Shown here: positions 24,257-38,844 of the stretch, in pieces
Numbering within the stretch: position 1 is the stretch's first letter
Layout: every line of letters starts with the position of its first letter
From: Lethocerus indicus
Lineage: Eukaryota > Arthropoda > Insecta > Hemiptera > Belostomatidae
DNA: 64,000 bases
Reading direction: 5' to 3'
NCBI GenBank assembly: GCA_019843655.1
Contig: JACDQD010000003.1
Span: 13,766,925 to 13,830,924 of the forward strand
The notes under the pieces: model-generated
Seen by the model: only the letters and a program-made list of their open reading frames with translations
The model's database searches: none
Told to the model about the DNA's origin: nothing
Program-made: the position numbers and the translations under genes

Positions 24257-27200
24257 CTGAAACCAGAAAGAAGAAGAAGAAATTAATTACAAACCGGACT
24301 ATTTCAAAGTTTTACAATATTGGTTTGTCCAATACAAGTTCTCCTGTATCTCAACCCAAATTCAGCAAACAGGAAAGTTAAACCGGGGAGAATTCATATA
24401 TTGTAAATCCCGAGTGAATCACAAGTCAAAAATTATAAGATGCTTGTAATATCTACAAAAAATGTTATATTTGAACTGTTTTGATTTCATAATTAGTTGA
24501 TCAACTAGTCATCATATGTACTATCTGTTAATTTGTAAAGAACATGAATTTCTTTTGTGAACATGTTTTGTGAAACATGAATTTCACGCAGGTGAATTCA
24601 TGTTGTTCGATTCCAAGTAGATTTTGGACCAACGTGAAATTTATAATCACTAGAAAAAATATTACTCTAGATCTTATTGTTTTATGGCTTAATATTTCTT
24701 TAAAGTGGAGAATAAAGTGAGGGCGCAGTACAAATAAATATTCGTATTCTATCCTTGGAAACTCTGTCTTAACGGATTTTTACACAAATTCCTTTAAATA
24801 TGCATTAATTTAAATTTCAAAACGTATGTAATATTAATATGAATTAGAAAAAATGTATAAATCTTCCATTTTAAAGGATTAGTGTTGGAGAGATTTAAAT
24901 ATTTAATTACGCATTCAAATATAATTCAAGATTATATTCAAGACTCTGAATGTAAATAAATAATGTAAAGTAGAATTGTGGACATAAGAAATTTGAATAC
25001 TAAATCATGGAAAGATTTCCTGAGGGTTTGTGTAAGTAGACCCGTAGCTTTTCGGACAAAGGATTTGAGCGTACATTGCTATATAAAAATGTGAATACTG
25101 GTAACGATATCGAGAAGGCTATCGCGGAAAACTGTAAAATATGTTTCCTACAAAAGATTAATACTAGTAGAATTCACTTAGGGTACAACGCTAATTATAC
25201 TGCTGAACTACAAGGCGGGCCCGTTCAAACGCGGTGATCAACCCTAACCTTAGACCTAAGAACGGAAACTGCATAACTCACTCAACTGTACTAAGGAGCT
25301 GTTCGTCAGCGTTCTTCCGGCCAGCGGTTGGCGACATGCGATATTCAAATTAGGCCACCAACGCCACACTGTTAACAAGTTAACAGTTCGGAAAGAGCCC
25401 AAACACATATCTGATAAAATTTAGATCATTTATCCCCACTCCGGTCACTCACTGCCGACTTAACGGTACCCCGACTGCCAATTCCTTTATTTTCAGTCGG
25501 TTTCATTGCTGGGAAAATTCGGACGGACAACGTAATACTCGAGCTCCGGTTTGAATTTGAAATTAGTCTGCCTTAGAGATACTTTCCTTAAGGTTGGCTC
25601 CTACTAAAATTTATATATGTCACGTGTGCGTATAAGAGCTATGTATTACTGGCTCTATTATTGTAAAATCGTAAACTAATATAAAATAACTAAACTGTCG
25701 AAATACATTGGAATATAGACGATACAAACATTGAAATTTTTATGTACAAATGAAATAAACGGATATTACGTTACATTAAAGAGCAATTTGAGTTAAATAA
25801 ATGATAATTTAAGGAAGTATTCAATTATTACTTCAGAAGATCTGATTAGGTAAAATATGATAGTAAACTTTCTTACATAGTGGAAAAGTGTTCTCTTACA
25901 ATTTTCACCTCAAGATAAAAGAAATCTAACACCCAACGTCGAAAAGTTGGTGTTTTGTATCGTTTCCCTAGCAGGATAAAATGAGATACGCTCAAAGAGA
26001 CTCGCTTGAGTTGGGAAAGAGATGAAATTGAGAAGATGAAGTTGAGAGAATGCAAGAATTGTATATTTTGCGACTTCAGTAACCGTGGTTGCGAACACGC
26101 CATCGAAAATGAAAATAAAAATGTCAAGCCGGTACAGGTTTCGTTCTTATATTTCTCTCCCAATATGAACTTACAAAAAAATTATGAGCCATATAAAAAA
26201 AGTTATTATATTAAGGAATATATAATCCCAATAAATAAAAGTTTTATTATTACGATAATCAGTGCTGTAACACCTTTTCAGGTTTAATTGGTAATGTATT
26301 CAGTTGCAAATAATAATCTTGATTTAATTATCTATAATACAGCATTATAACCTGAAGTCCTGAATAGGATATATTTTATGTAGCACAGTGAATATTAAAT
26401 TACATATTTGTGAAATATTATTCCCATATGTTTAAAATATTTTTTATACGAATGAATTAAATATTATTATTCCGCGTTATTATTTCTTAGAATATATATT
26501 GGAGGTCAACAAGGCGGTAAATCAGTTCGCTTGTTCAAATGTGAAAAACAAACAAATATTTTTTAACCTCCGCGTTAATTTTCCGACAGGGAAAACCCAT
26601 TCTACGGGCCGCGATTGGAATCGCGCGTAAGCCAATGTTTCAATAACGAAGCTTACGCCGGGCGAATCGTCAGAGCATTAGCGCGCGGGTGCCCAGTTTT
26701 ATGGTCAGCCGCAGACCCATTACCCCACTTGTCGTCCGATAATGGACGTCAGCGTAAAATATTAGATAACCCCGACGCAATGACGGGGGTTCTGCGCCCC
26801 AACCGACGGTAACATTGTTCATTTCAGGACGCTACCGACAGGGCGCCAAATTTCGAATTAACCCGGTGCCATCCTTGCATTTGACTGACATTCAATTTAC
26901 TGAATTGGGCTCCAAGGAATAATGGTCTTCGGGTGAAACTGATAAGCGAACAATTCCGATCCGACGACCGATGGTTCGGTTAAAATTGCATGGTCCAACT
27001 GTCTCCTTAAGCATATCTCCTCCGAAAATTCTTTATTATAATATAATAAATTCTTTATTATACCTTGGAATCAAATAACTGTGCCTCAGCCTTCGCATAC
27101 TAGTGCACGACGCATACGATGTTTTCTCATCCAAAATTAGGACCGCAATTTTGAACACTATTTGCTTGTTTGTATAATAGATTCATCGAACTGTAACAAT

Positions 27201-30200
27201 TACAGCGTTGTTATTACAGAGTTGTATTCTGGCTGTCGAGTCAATTCTCTCGAGTATTACGGCGGATATTCGCTCTCAGGTGAAAGCCCGTTCTACGGGG
27301 CTGCCGACCCGTTTGTTTTTTCTGTGCTTTTTTTGTACGGCCCCAGAAATAAAAGAAACAGCCGCCGCCGCACAGCCGTCAAATATTGCTCCCAGATAAA
27401 AGGTGACCAATGGGACCATTTTGCCGATATTGGCTCTGGGAACGGGAAATACCCTAAGTGTACTAGGTTGGAATATAAGGCAAATATAACCCCTCGGGAG
27501 CCCCACAACGCAACCCCCTTAACTGCTCTACCGTCCAACCTTTGCACGGACAGAGAGCGTATAATCTCTTCTTTTGGTGAGCAGTTACGGGTTAGAGTAA
27601 TCATATATATGCAAGTGCCATAAAACAGCTTTTCAAAATGTCACGAGACATAATGTATTACATATTATTATGTACACAGTATATTATTATAATGTCTTTG
27701 AAAGAGAATACGGAGAATACTTTGAGGCTACGTTTCCAGAACCTGCAATTACCTGCAATATATGGTGTTGAGTCAATACAGTAACTAGATTTTTTCAGAT
27801 AATAATTGCCCCTCGAATGAATAATTAGCAGCCGACAGTTTAAGACATGGACGTAATTAAGTTTCAAGTAGGGCCACTTTAAGAAACAAGGCAGGGTTTT
27901 CATTATGTGTGTTATAGGGCACCTTGCGATATGACAGGTACGCTTGAACAATTCAGAAGTTAGTGCGGAGTTTCATTAGGGCGACCGGGGGCAGTTACGT
28001 CGCGTTAAATTGAAGAGGGGACAGCGGGACTACATTTTATTCGTTGGACAAACACTTACGCAATAATGCTAGTGTTAATTAATTACGAAACATTATCGTA
28101 AATTAATTGTAAAACGCTCCCATTGTGCGCCCGAACGGGGCAGCGCTGAAAACGGCGTCAACTTTTCCCATTAAAGTCTTGTCATTGTTGGCGTCGGCCC
28201 CTCTTTATATCTAGGTTTCCGGATTGCTTCACACAGCCCAGCTCGAACAGGTAGGCCACCGCCACACTCAACACTGTTCCGTATATTGATGAGATTGTCT
28301 GAATGGAAATATGTAAACTAAGTTAATGGCCATCACAAAATATGATTAGTAAAATAGTATGAAACGAAGCCTACTAGTACTAGCAGAAAATGAATATTCA
28401 AATACGTTTCAATTGATTCAATAGTGACGGTTCAAATTTTACTGTAAATAATCCGTAAATGTTTGAAGGTACAAGTTACTTACAATAAAAACACCTTTCA
28501 GAATTAGTTTAGGATTTTTACCACCCCGAACCTACATGCCCGGATTACGCTGTTTTTTGAACGCCAAAAAGTAACCACTTTGTGTAATAATACGTTGAAG
28601 AATGACAAGACATGGCCATAAAGTCTCGGTCCGAGAGCGGCGGGCTCCCAGGAATATGAAATGCGCCAATTATCATAACCCCATTTTTACGGTTACAATC
28701 TGGTCGGTAGGGGGGTTTCTGCATGCTGGGCGCTGTTGAAACCGGCGGCCCCCCCCCGCCCGCCCGGTGTAATGGCCTGAAATGACAAACGTTTCAATTA
28801 CCGCAGATGGAAGCAACGGTGGTACGATTTTTCAGGCTCCAGCCCTTTCCAAGAATGGGGTTTACATCGAGTAAGGCTTGTGAACTTTTTGCGTTTCATA
28901 TCAGTCAGTGTTCCTAATATATCTTTAAAAAACGATATAAACTGTTCTACTATCACAATGTCGATTAATTATAAAATTAAATAATAATTTAAAACCCATT
29001 TAATGACGATAATAATTGGTTCATATTCAAAATTCCTTTTGTAGCATTTACATTTGGAACTATTTATCTTCTTTTCTGTCTGGCCCCACTGTAGAAGATG
29101 TCCACCTATATTAGTGTGTCTAATTAATATTCTCTAATATTCCTATTTCATGATATTGTGTGAGCACATTTTTGACCCACCGGCCACAGCTCACATTAAC
29201 TACACTCTACATACGAAATAATTACGCAGCGATATTTAAAACTAAAGCCAGCCCAGTAAAACAATCTTACCCAGCTCGTTGGTAACGTAAAAACAGTTAT
29301 TGGCGAAAACGGAGGACTCAAAAAATGAGTGTGATGAACTAGAAAAGATTACTTTGCCGTGGGGCAATAACAGAAGCTGACGGAAAGGTAAAAACATTTT
29401 TTTAATAATCTCGTGATGTTTGATCCCATTTCTGACAAATAATAAACGAAATTAACTATAACAACTGAACGCTACTGGATCAGTTTGTAATAACGCAAAT
29501 TATAAGAGCAAACGGCTGGTCCTGAACGGGACACAGTAGGGGAAGAGTATGTCGAGAGATACGCTTACAATCAGAGTATCCCAGCTTTGAGGGCTCTTAA
29601 GCTGCGGCTGGCATGTAGTAGCTAGGATGCTCCAACCACTGCAGAACCCGACTGCATAAACAATTGGCCGGGACCGTGTAGGTCCTCCTTTGTTTTTAAT
29701 TATGCGGATAATTAATGCGCCCGATCGCCGCATTAGGCCTGCGATCCCTACGGCAACTGGAAACAATTAATTGGCTCAGGCTCATTCAATTTGGGTCACC
29801 TCAAACCGAAACAAAACCCCCGCTTATCCCGCCTCTCGCCGGACATCCAATCCCCAGGTACCGAACTCTCTTATTAAAGGGCGCGGATAATTTTCGCTTC
29901 CCGACGAGAAACAATCCAACTAAGGTCGAACTTAGATTGTCAATTAACGGAATCATACAAGACCGGCAAAAGGCGATGGTAACCGCCCACTCCTTAGCAA
30001 GTTGTTGTCGCCCATTCGCTTTAAATTAATCTGTCCTAATCTTAATTTGGAAAACTGACGAATATATAATACATTTAAATGTAACTGAACGCGACATACG
30101 CTTGTGGTGAGGATCAAGCACAGCCAGTGTATTAAAGCGCTCATATCATAGAGATGTGAAGTTTTCAATATCTAATACGCCCATTACAATCCAGCAAATT

Positions 30201-33200
30201 CATGACTGTCACAATATGTAATTTAGGTGCGATACTCTCAAGATTGAGAGAAAACTTAAGGCCTTCTTTCCTTTATCCGCTACATCCGATATTTCCGATG
30301 ATAATATGTATAACTGTGGCATTTCATTCGTAAAGTTTAATAAGTTGCACGATTAGTTGTGTCCAAGACACATGAACGAATCATAGGTGTTCTATTCAGG
30401 AGTAATCCTTGCACACGCATCATATTGTACGACTCCCTTGCGAATATAAAATAGAAAAGTCCGAAAAAATAAACTTAATTATCAGATTTAAATCGTTGAG
30501 TGTCATAATTGGTTTTAAATAAATCAGGGGGCATAAAGCAAAACGGTTATTAGGAGAGCCCACGTACCTTCCAAATTCGGGCCACCAAATTCCGTCGCGA
30601 ACAAGAGGATATGAATTGGGATGTGGACATGCAATTTGCATTCCAATGTAATGAATAACTGTACTACGAAATTGCACTTCTGGTAATTGTACAACGCAAG
30701 GTTGCAATATTTCAGTTTCGCCGGACAGGTTACAGGATTCCAGCACAGCGTTGTGAAAGCCATTAGTAGAATGAAGGTAGTTGAGTGCGCTCTAAGCTAA
30801 TATGTCGAGGTTGTTTTTCCCATTCCCTCTTTATTTGTCACGAATCCTTTCATCCTCATTATGCTATCCAGTCGGCGTCAATTCGAATTAGCAATTTATT
30901 GGAAACAATCTGGTCAAAAAGGAATCCATGGAAAACCAACCAACAAATCAATTCCTCCATCAATTCCGATTTATTTCCCATCTGTAGTGTTTCATTGTAA
31001 TACAGTAACGTGTGCAAATACAGAATAACTTTATTTCGTAACTTTTCTTACATTAAAATAATAGGATTCACGTAATATAGCCTCCAGTCCTCACACATAA
31101 GCCTAATACTGGTGTTACAGTAACCACTATGTGCCAGTACTATACTTAATTTGCGTGCTGATGTTTGCGGTATTGTGGTCGAGGAAATATCCTGGCCGAA
31201 AAAATCCTTAACAGCAACCAAAACATGAATGAAGGTCCGAGGAGAAAGATACTTAATCCAGAAGTCGAAGGAGCAGCGTTGATTATAAAAACAAATATGG
31301 CCAAGAGTTTATACATTATTTCGACCTAAAAAGTCTGCATACATAGTCTGTCATATATTCTGGGGCAGAGACTAACACGTGTCAATCGAAGTAGTGCTTT
31401 AGGAGAGAGGATCAGTCGGAGACAGACGCCAATTGGGGAGGCCACTGATCACTTCCGAGCGATTGGAGCCCGCAAATTGCCAATTAATTGGGCAATTACT
31501 CAATCCGGTTAGGAATCGATACTTACTGTCATTTCGGAGTAATCGCATGCCCTGGTCTGGGGGGCAGTTGTAATCCTTGAGCTCGAGCTCGGAGCCCGGC
31601 CCCCGGGGCCTAGGGTCCCGGCTCAACCGGCCTAATTCAATCCAAAATGCAACTCGATCGTGCCGCTGCTAATTAAGTGAGCAAATCCTGCTCCGCTCAA
31701 AATACTTTCGTACTTTTAAAGGCAGCTCGCCTAAATAAGCAGGAGGTAAGATCATTTCAAGTGAGAATATTTATATCTCATTCATTTTACCTCCATAGTG
31801 ACTGTGGATGAAATTTACTCCTCGTTATGCCGAGAAAATTATGGCACGTGTAATTATATATTTAATTAATAACATAATTAAATATTATAATTAAAACTAA
31901 ATTTTTGATGAATAAGTCTTAAAGTGTTCAAATTCATCATCAACAACGAAATCATCGTATTGTATCCAGTTAGTAGACCGTGAATAGATTAATTAATAGA
32001 TTAATTATTGTAGGGTTGTCAACGATGCGCTGTATGTCGTTCAGTGGATCTCGTTATGCCTTATTTCGATGCAGGGCCAAAAATGGGATGTACGATTCAA
32101 CGTGCATAATTAATGACGACTCTCCTTGTTGACCAAAGGAGGGTAGCTACATTATCGCAGCGAACGTACTTCGTGGCTCGGTGTGAATCCGGGTGTTTGC
32201 ACTTTGAAAGGTAAACTCCGCGAAGCGAGTAGGGACTACTAACAGACGGGAGGAGAGGGTGAGAGCAATACGCTCCTTTTCCCCGCCATTTACGACATGT
32301 TTTATGGCCATAAGACAAGGGAGGGGAGCTTACTGCGACCCGGTCCAGCAGTTATTAACAACTTTACAAACACTTATACTTTCCGAGTGCGAAATTTTAT
32401 TGCCGCATTAGGCGAATTTATCTCCATTGGCTATGTTTTACGTGATTTCGAGATCTATAAGGGGTGTCTGTTCTAATGGCCGGGGACAGTACCGCCTCCA
32501 GGCCTCCACCTGGCCGTAGATAATTAATAGCGACCTACCTTCCTACCTTTCCCCTACACTTTATTCCCATTTCACGAATTTACGGATACACTAGTTTTAC
32601 GATGGAAAATTCCACTTAAATGATCTATTTCCGTTTTAAATTCATATTTTTACTATCGTCACTATCATTCGGGCGTTAATTAATTTTATGTTTATAATAT
32701 TATTTGGTATCGGCAACAAAACTGTAAACCACTTACGAATTGTTCCCTACAGAACGGGCCGTAATTTCACAATCGTTTCTTAAATTACCTATTATGTTCT
32801 AATTTTTTATTCTTTAATGAAACGTCAGTGACTTTTTCTGGAATTTAATTTTGCTCCTTATATGAGCATAGTCCTACGTAATTATAAACCAAAGACGAAT
32901 GTCGGTAATCTATTATAGTGAGGGGAGGAGAGCGGGTTGCTGAGTTGTTAATATGAATTAAAGAATGATCGTATTAGCAATAAATTGAATCGAATTGCAT
33001 ATCGGCGTCGTTAAGAGAATTCTCCGGGATCGAAGCCGGGAATCGTTATCGTGGTGAAGGGGGCTTTAATCCCGGCGGCCCACAGTCTAAATGCAATCGC
33101 ACTTAATGGGCCGTGAACATCCTATTAATTTTGAAATACCTATTTGTAAGTCTGTAAATAAACGCCGGGCTCGTTTTTGGTCAAGTCCAAGCTAGCATTA

Positions 33201-33690
33201 ATTTATACCATACGTCCATTTTAAAGAAATCGAACTGGTAACCACAATAAAAAACGAGACCCCGTATTTATTATGCTTTCTATATTGTTAAAAACGTCAA
33301 TAACCGCTTCCGCTAAAATTATCTGATTTCTTAATGGGATCCTAAATTGTACAGCTTTAACTCTCCAATTACTATTTGTAAGAATAAAAGGTTTTGTTTG
33401 GGTATGTGATTTTGTACTTGTCGATTAAAATATTGGGTGATAAGTGAGACTAATAAAACGAGAGGGGTTAATATAATCTACTTTAGAATCGATAAAATAT
33501 AGTCATTGAGTTTATTCTTTAACTAGGGTAGTCTGGGATAGTCTTCAGTTGCAATTATAAAATTTAATATTAAACTTTGAACTAAACTTTAAAAAGTAAA
33601 AACATTGTGTTTATAATTGCGAATAAAAAATATATTATAAATTTATACTAGAATAAATTAGTACCTGCATATTGGTTTCCTGAAACAGCA
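24257..33690. other. Non-coding stretch
   Basis: This should contain the upstream intron of the signal-peptide gene and, unless it lies outside the window, its non-coding first exon. CpG-rich islets lie at about 26580-26860, 27230-27560, 28620-28770, 29680-29950 and 31390-31640. 28749-28757 holds nine C in a row. No gene was recognised. Confidence 0.45.
31984..32007. repeat. Two-copy tandem repeat ATAGATTAATTA
   Basis: A 12-bp unit occurs twice in direct succession. It holds repeated ATTAATTA homeodomain-type cores. Confidence 0.75.
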
Positions 33691-33804
33691 GCAGAGAGGG
33701 TATGAGAGTGAGATGAGGAGGAGATACAGAGAGAGAGAGAGAGAGAGAGAGAAGAGTGAGAGGAGGGCGAGAGGGAGATAGAAAGAGAGAGGGAGTGAGA
33801 GAGA
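33691..33804 (+). repeat. 114-bp almost pure purine tract with (GA)12 core
   Basis: The plus strand is nearly all A and G from 33691 to 33804. A perfect AGAG tract lies at 33728-33752, flanked by imperfect GAGAGGG and GAGATGAGGAGG stretches. Such polypurine tracts can form triplex DNA and, in insects, supply clustered GAGAG sites of the kind bound by GAGA factor. No gene is apparent at its edge. Confidence 0.85.
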
Positions 33805-36800
33805 TCGCGCATTAATTGAATACTAAAACATGCGTGAGTGGGGGATAGTGTAATACATTATTAGAGTTACTTTGAAGGGAAGCCGGACCGAAAGGTAATT
33901 TCATTAATAGCGCTTTGTACCTCCCATTGTACAGTTCCTTCAGTTAACAGGAGGCATGTGTAAAATATTAAATATCTCCCATACATAGTTGGAACCAGGA
34001 GCCTTCTTCTTTACTGCTCGTCCAGATAAAAACTGTAAATTCTTCTACAATTAAACTGGAGACAAACGTTAAAATGATTCGTGCGTACAAAGAATGCAAC
34101 GGTAGAGACACCTGCATCTGATCTGAGATTGTAACCAGGTTATTTTTGTCTAAATATTTTTTAGATTATATGTTTTTAACATAATTTCAATGGGTATTAT
34201 ATACTTATAGTATTTCAATCGAATTTATTGTATTTGTTCGAGGAGTAGCACGACTGGATTTCTTCCTCCAGATGATTATATTGTCATAAGCAATACGGCC
34301 AATGGTTAATGAAATTATTTATTTATTCCCTCATTCAATAACCTGTAATTATGTGAATTATACTGTTCCTAATATTTTCCTTATGGGTGCACCACGATAT
34401 ATAATATAAATATCGGTTGTTTTAAACTTATTCATTCGTAATCGTTGTCAGGTAATAACTTACAGTCCCTACTGACAGTTTAGGGTACTACAGGCAGTGA
34501 GCGAGTCCAGACATCTCAATATCCCCGGAGGGAAAATGGGCATAGAAAAAGAAAATCTGGGCAATGCGGCTTTTGCCAGGCTGAAGTGGGGCTCGGGGCG
34601 AGAATCGAGGCCGCGGATTTAGCGGCGTTCAACCCCCCGATTGACTACCCCCCCCCCGGCCCCATTCAACCCCCCTCGACATACTCCTTCGGTCAAGAAC
34701 CTCCGATTCGAACTACTTCGCGCTCGGTTCAATTTTACTGCCTATATAATACGGTACTAACTACAGCGGGCGTTCGTGACCCTCTTACAGATCCGGTCGT
34801 GGATCAGACAACCCTTAATTGTAACATGAATGATCGTCATTTGGGCTGGAGATATATAAATGGTCCGCGGGCATTTGGCGACAGGAAATTTCGGTACGAA
34901 CATTTCAAAAGTTGGTGTCCACTTTAATCATGCATAAATTTGTGCGGTTATCGCTGGAAAATAGATTTTGTATTCGTCGATTTTCCGTTTCCTCCTACCT
35001 GTTTGGAGCTATGTCAAATCGGTTTCGATCAATCAACATTATCGGTACCATTCCGTTAGTAATAAAATCTATTAATGATCGAGCAAAATTCTGTAGAGTA
35101 TCTGAAATATATCCGATAAAATATCGGATATTCTGGAAATTATGAATGATCTTTAAATATAAATTTGAACTGAAGATATTATGCGCATGGCCTAGTATAA
35201 ATGCCATTCACTAAATCAAACCCCTTGATTATAAACCCGTTTATTAAGTTTAAAAAAAAATCATTTCTATCAATTGATTCTCATCTGCACCTAAGAAATG
35301 CAAATTTAGGATTAATATAAAAATAATCGCGTTTACCGTGTGCCGTAAAAGTCGTGTGAAAATTTCGAAATATATACATAAATTGACGTAAATTAGTTTT
35401 TCATTAATGCTGCCCTAATTAAGTGCCTGTTTCAGTCAAATCAACGTAAATGCTCCCAACCCTCTCCAAATTACGTAATTTGCAGGGAGCACAGTGAATT
35501 TCCAATAAAAATAAAGGAGAAGAAATTTAATTCGATATACTGTAAACTAATTAATTATTCCAATTAATTGGGCGGCGTTTTCTGTCCGTCTGTAAATGTG
35601 GTGAGTTTAGGGGTGGGGGGAGGGGTCGCTGATGGTTTGTTGGTGCAGGGGGGTGCTTCATTTGAATAATTTTCAATTCTGATGCAAACCCAATTGATTC
35701 CACGAAGGAGTCCACCAGGGTAAGCGCTAATTTTCTCATATGATATCGGACGCAGTTGTAGAATTTCAATGAAAGAGTGAATTTTCAACGGGAGAGGAAA
35801 CAACAACTACTCAAAATAAAGAACTGCAATTGCAATTTTTAATTGATTTCGAATGGGGTTCAAATAGGTAGCGAAGACTGTTTACTTTTCAGTTTGGTAG
35901 TGCGTCCCGAAGAACTGTTCCAAGCGTAGATATAACCAAGGGCGGTGCTCCCGGTAGAATCATTTGAATTCCCCAAATATAATGAGAGTTGGTCCTGGAT
36001 AAGGAGCTATTCACTGATGAATGGAACGTTGTTAGTAATAAGGTCTAGCGTCATTCAGATGGAAAGAGTAACCCCATTTCGAGGGAAGTCCCGCGTTTCG
36101 TTCCCGGTGGAGGATTAGTTTATTCTTCATATTTTTCCGGGCCCCTCTCAGGTGAACGCCTTATTTGTAATGATTTCATAACATGTATTTATGATGTTCG
36201 CGTGATTTTTGCTCGATTTTTTAATTCACCCTTAAATATCGTGCGCGTTATATTTTCTTGCCACGGTCTCTAAGGAACGGTTACAGTTCCAAACGGAAAT
36301 TGCCCGAGTGCAGTTGATAATTATGATAAAACACTGAACACACGAAGCATTACGTTGTCACTGAATTCCCCGTTGCTTTTCCTAGCTACAATGAAAACGG
36401 CACGGTGTTGGTTCAGCAGTCCCCCTGCTTAAGTACGCGATGTTCCCGACTATGTTATTCTACATCTCTCTCCCTTGTTATTCCAGATTTTGCTGAATCG
36501 GATTAATTTAACTCAGCCTGCCACTATATTTCGACAAGTCGAATGAATATTGTCCCACGCCGGTCATTTTTTGTTTGAAAGATCGATAAGGGACAATTGG
36601 AAATTATGCACAATGTTAATGATAAAAACACGTATTTATTACAAATAACAAAAACAATCTTTAACTGCAATCATTACAATATTTTGGTTAAAGATTGGAA
36701 AAATGTTGTCACTCCTGTTGAAATCATCGACTTTTTGGTTTCATTAAAAATATTAGTGGAATTGTATTTAATAGCAAATACCAGATCTTGTATCATCTGA

Positions 36801-37253
36801 ACTACTAGTATCAGTTTGATATAAGGCTTAAAAAATGATTGTTCACTGGAAAATCACTAACTTCTTTAAATCACATTCGAAACAATTCTCATGATCATAA
36901 GTTATGATAGTCCGGTCGTGGTTACGCCGTTGATGGAGAGATCAAAACTATAATAGAAAATGGAAAATCGCACCATAGATAATTTCAAACCCTCGTTGAA
37001 TCCCCACCTTCGATTATAATATAAATACCTTAAAGTACACTTTGTATTTCAGAATGCTCTAATCATTTCACTATTTGTATCCCACAAACATTAGATACTA
37101 GATAATAGAGTTTTCTACATAGTCGTAAATCTTCCGTTAGGTCTTTACATGGCGGATTTTCTGCGGGCTTTTGTTGTCATAAAACATTAACTCGTTAACA
37201 CGAAACAAGGAAGCAAACGTCTAACAATTAATTTTGACGGGCAGTAATATAGA
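33805..37253. other. Non-coding stretch
   Basis: AT-rich with an islet at about 34500-34930 that includes runs of C. The 35109-35131 inverted repeat is here. Nothing else was recognised. Confidence 0.5.
35109..35131. repeat. Inverted repeat, 9-bp stem, 5-nt loop
   Basis: ATATCCGAT and ATCGGATAT are separated by AAAAT. It could form a hairpin or bind a dimeric protein. Confidence 0.85.
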
Positions 37254-37376
37254 ATGCAAAACTTTGTCTCGGAAGTTGCTCAAAAGGCGCTCAAAGGCTT
37301 AACGCTTGAAAATGCCCCGCTGAAACCGGAACCTGCTAAGAAGAGGACAGTCTTAGCGTCGAAATTCATTTTCAAG
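37254..37376 (+). CDS. Candidate first coding exon, 41 codons, unknown product
   Basis: An ATG at 37254 opens 41 codons that run directly into a consensus donor, AAG|GTAAGTG. The peptide begins MQNFVSEVAQKALKGLTLE and continues with a Pro/Lys-rich stretch (PLKPEPAKKR), ending FIFK. An in-frame TAA lies three codons upstream, so the ATG would be the start. GC at third positions is about 54 percent (22 of 41), above the local background. The intron phase would be 0. I do not recognise the protein: the composition suggests a basic, soluble amphipathic N-terminus with no signal peptide. A short upstream frame (ATG at 37149, 13 codons) precedes it. No promoter signal was seen. The Kozak context (AGA-ATG-C) is only fair, and a 41-codon frame with one good donor could arise by chance in 64 kb, so confidence is moderate at best. 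Confidence 0.35.
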
Positions 37377-38801
37377 GTAAGTGGATATCTTAGAGAGCCG
37401 TTTTAATATTGCGGACGGTGTTCTCGCGTTATGATCGTTAATTGGAATTTCCAGAAATCGCAATTTGTTTTAAAATTATAAATTATTTTTTGCTGAGATA
37501 ATGGCATCCGTTATTTAGGACTGATTATTCCACTTTTTAAGATGTCGTTTTTTGAGAGTGGGAGAATTTGAGCTCTCGGCTTCCACCGATAAGCTGGCTC
37601 AGCCTGCTATAGGCCGAGAGCGTGCTCTCGACTTATCTGGCCCGCGGGGACTCAACCGAGGTCGAAATGTCGCTGCCCTTGCCCGGCCCCGATAGAAGAA
37701 ATTGTCAGATTTGTTCCCGAAAAGAAGAAATGGCGTTCCGTTTAAAGAGAATTGGAAAGCGGAAGGGACCAAAGTCCCGGCTTTCATTCAATATGAAACA
37801 TCGCTGGCCTCAACGAAAATAGGAAATATCGTTGCAAATTTAAAGGTCCCATTTTACAGAATTCGGGAAGGCTCGCTCCTCTATGAAAAAATATATGTAC
37901 CCCAATATATTTTTAATTCTATAAAGAAGATATGCTGGTTATAGACTATCAGAATGTGAAACATTTCATTTAACAGAACGGGCAAATGAGCACTGGTATA
38001 ATTGCATTACTGGAAGAAATTTGCCGGTTGCTGGCCAGTTTCCGGGTGGAGGTTTTTATGCATTACATGCTTATAATAAACACTACAAATAAGAGTATAG
38101 GAAACATTAATGAGTACAATTTCGGAGTAATTGAAATTTCTTTTAATAACATACCTTTTATACCTCGCAACATTCAACGTAAAAGATTCTTTCGTTATAG
38201 TGATATTTTAAATTCGTGAAATCACTCCATCCAATTTTTCTGTACCACCTTAGGCCAAAACATTTTTACGCCAAAACTTATCACAAAACATTTTTAAAAA
38301 AGGGAGTAAAATCCCGCGCTATTGTCTGATTCGTCTCGCGGAGATATTAAATTAATTCGCGAATTTGAAACATTCAAGGATTCGCCATTGTTTCTGAAAT
38401 TCAAAAGGAGGGTTTGTCCGAGCCAGGATGGAACTTCTCCCAAAGTCCCAAACTTTATAACATCGAATAGTTTGAAAATCGCAGGATTCGATCCAGGAAA
38501 CTGGGAGAAGAACGAGGGAATGCAAGGAAGTGGTAGAACGAGTACGTGAGGCACTTTATTGTGGAGTTAACCCCCTGAAAGGAAAATAGAAAAAGAAGTG
38601 GTTAGTGGGACGTCCACAATGAAAAAGAGCACCTCATACCTCTAGAGCACTAACATCCCAGAACTAGAGTTAAAAGGAAAGTTGGAGTGCTGGTAAGAAT
38701 CGTGAATACGTTGAAATATTACTACTATTGAAGTCTTTAAAAACTATGAAACAGTAGGCAACAGTTAATCCGAAAATTCTGATAATCCTAAGACAGTTAA
38801 A

Positions 38802-38844
38802 AGAAATTTTTATTGTTAATTGTAGAGAAATATTTATTGTTAAT
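38802..38844. repeat. Two-copy direct repeat, period 24
   Basis: AGAAATTTTTATTGTTAAT (38802-38820) recurs at 38826-38844 with one change (18 of 19). Confidence 0.75.

Noticed and set aside
27162..27623. 153-codon plus-strand frame
   Set aside because: It lies in a GC-rich islet with open frames on both strands and has no family resemblance.
33005..33045. T-arm-like CCGGCTTCGATCCCGG on the minus strand as a tRNA gene
   Set aside because: No acceptor stem, D arm or anticodon arm can be placed around it. It is just a small inverted repeat.
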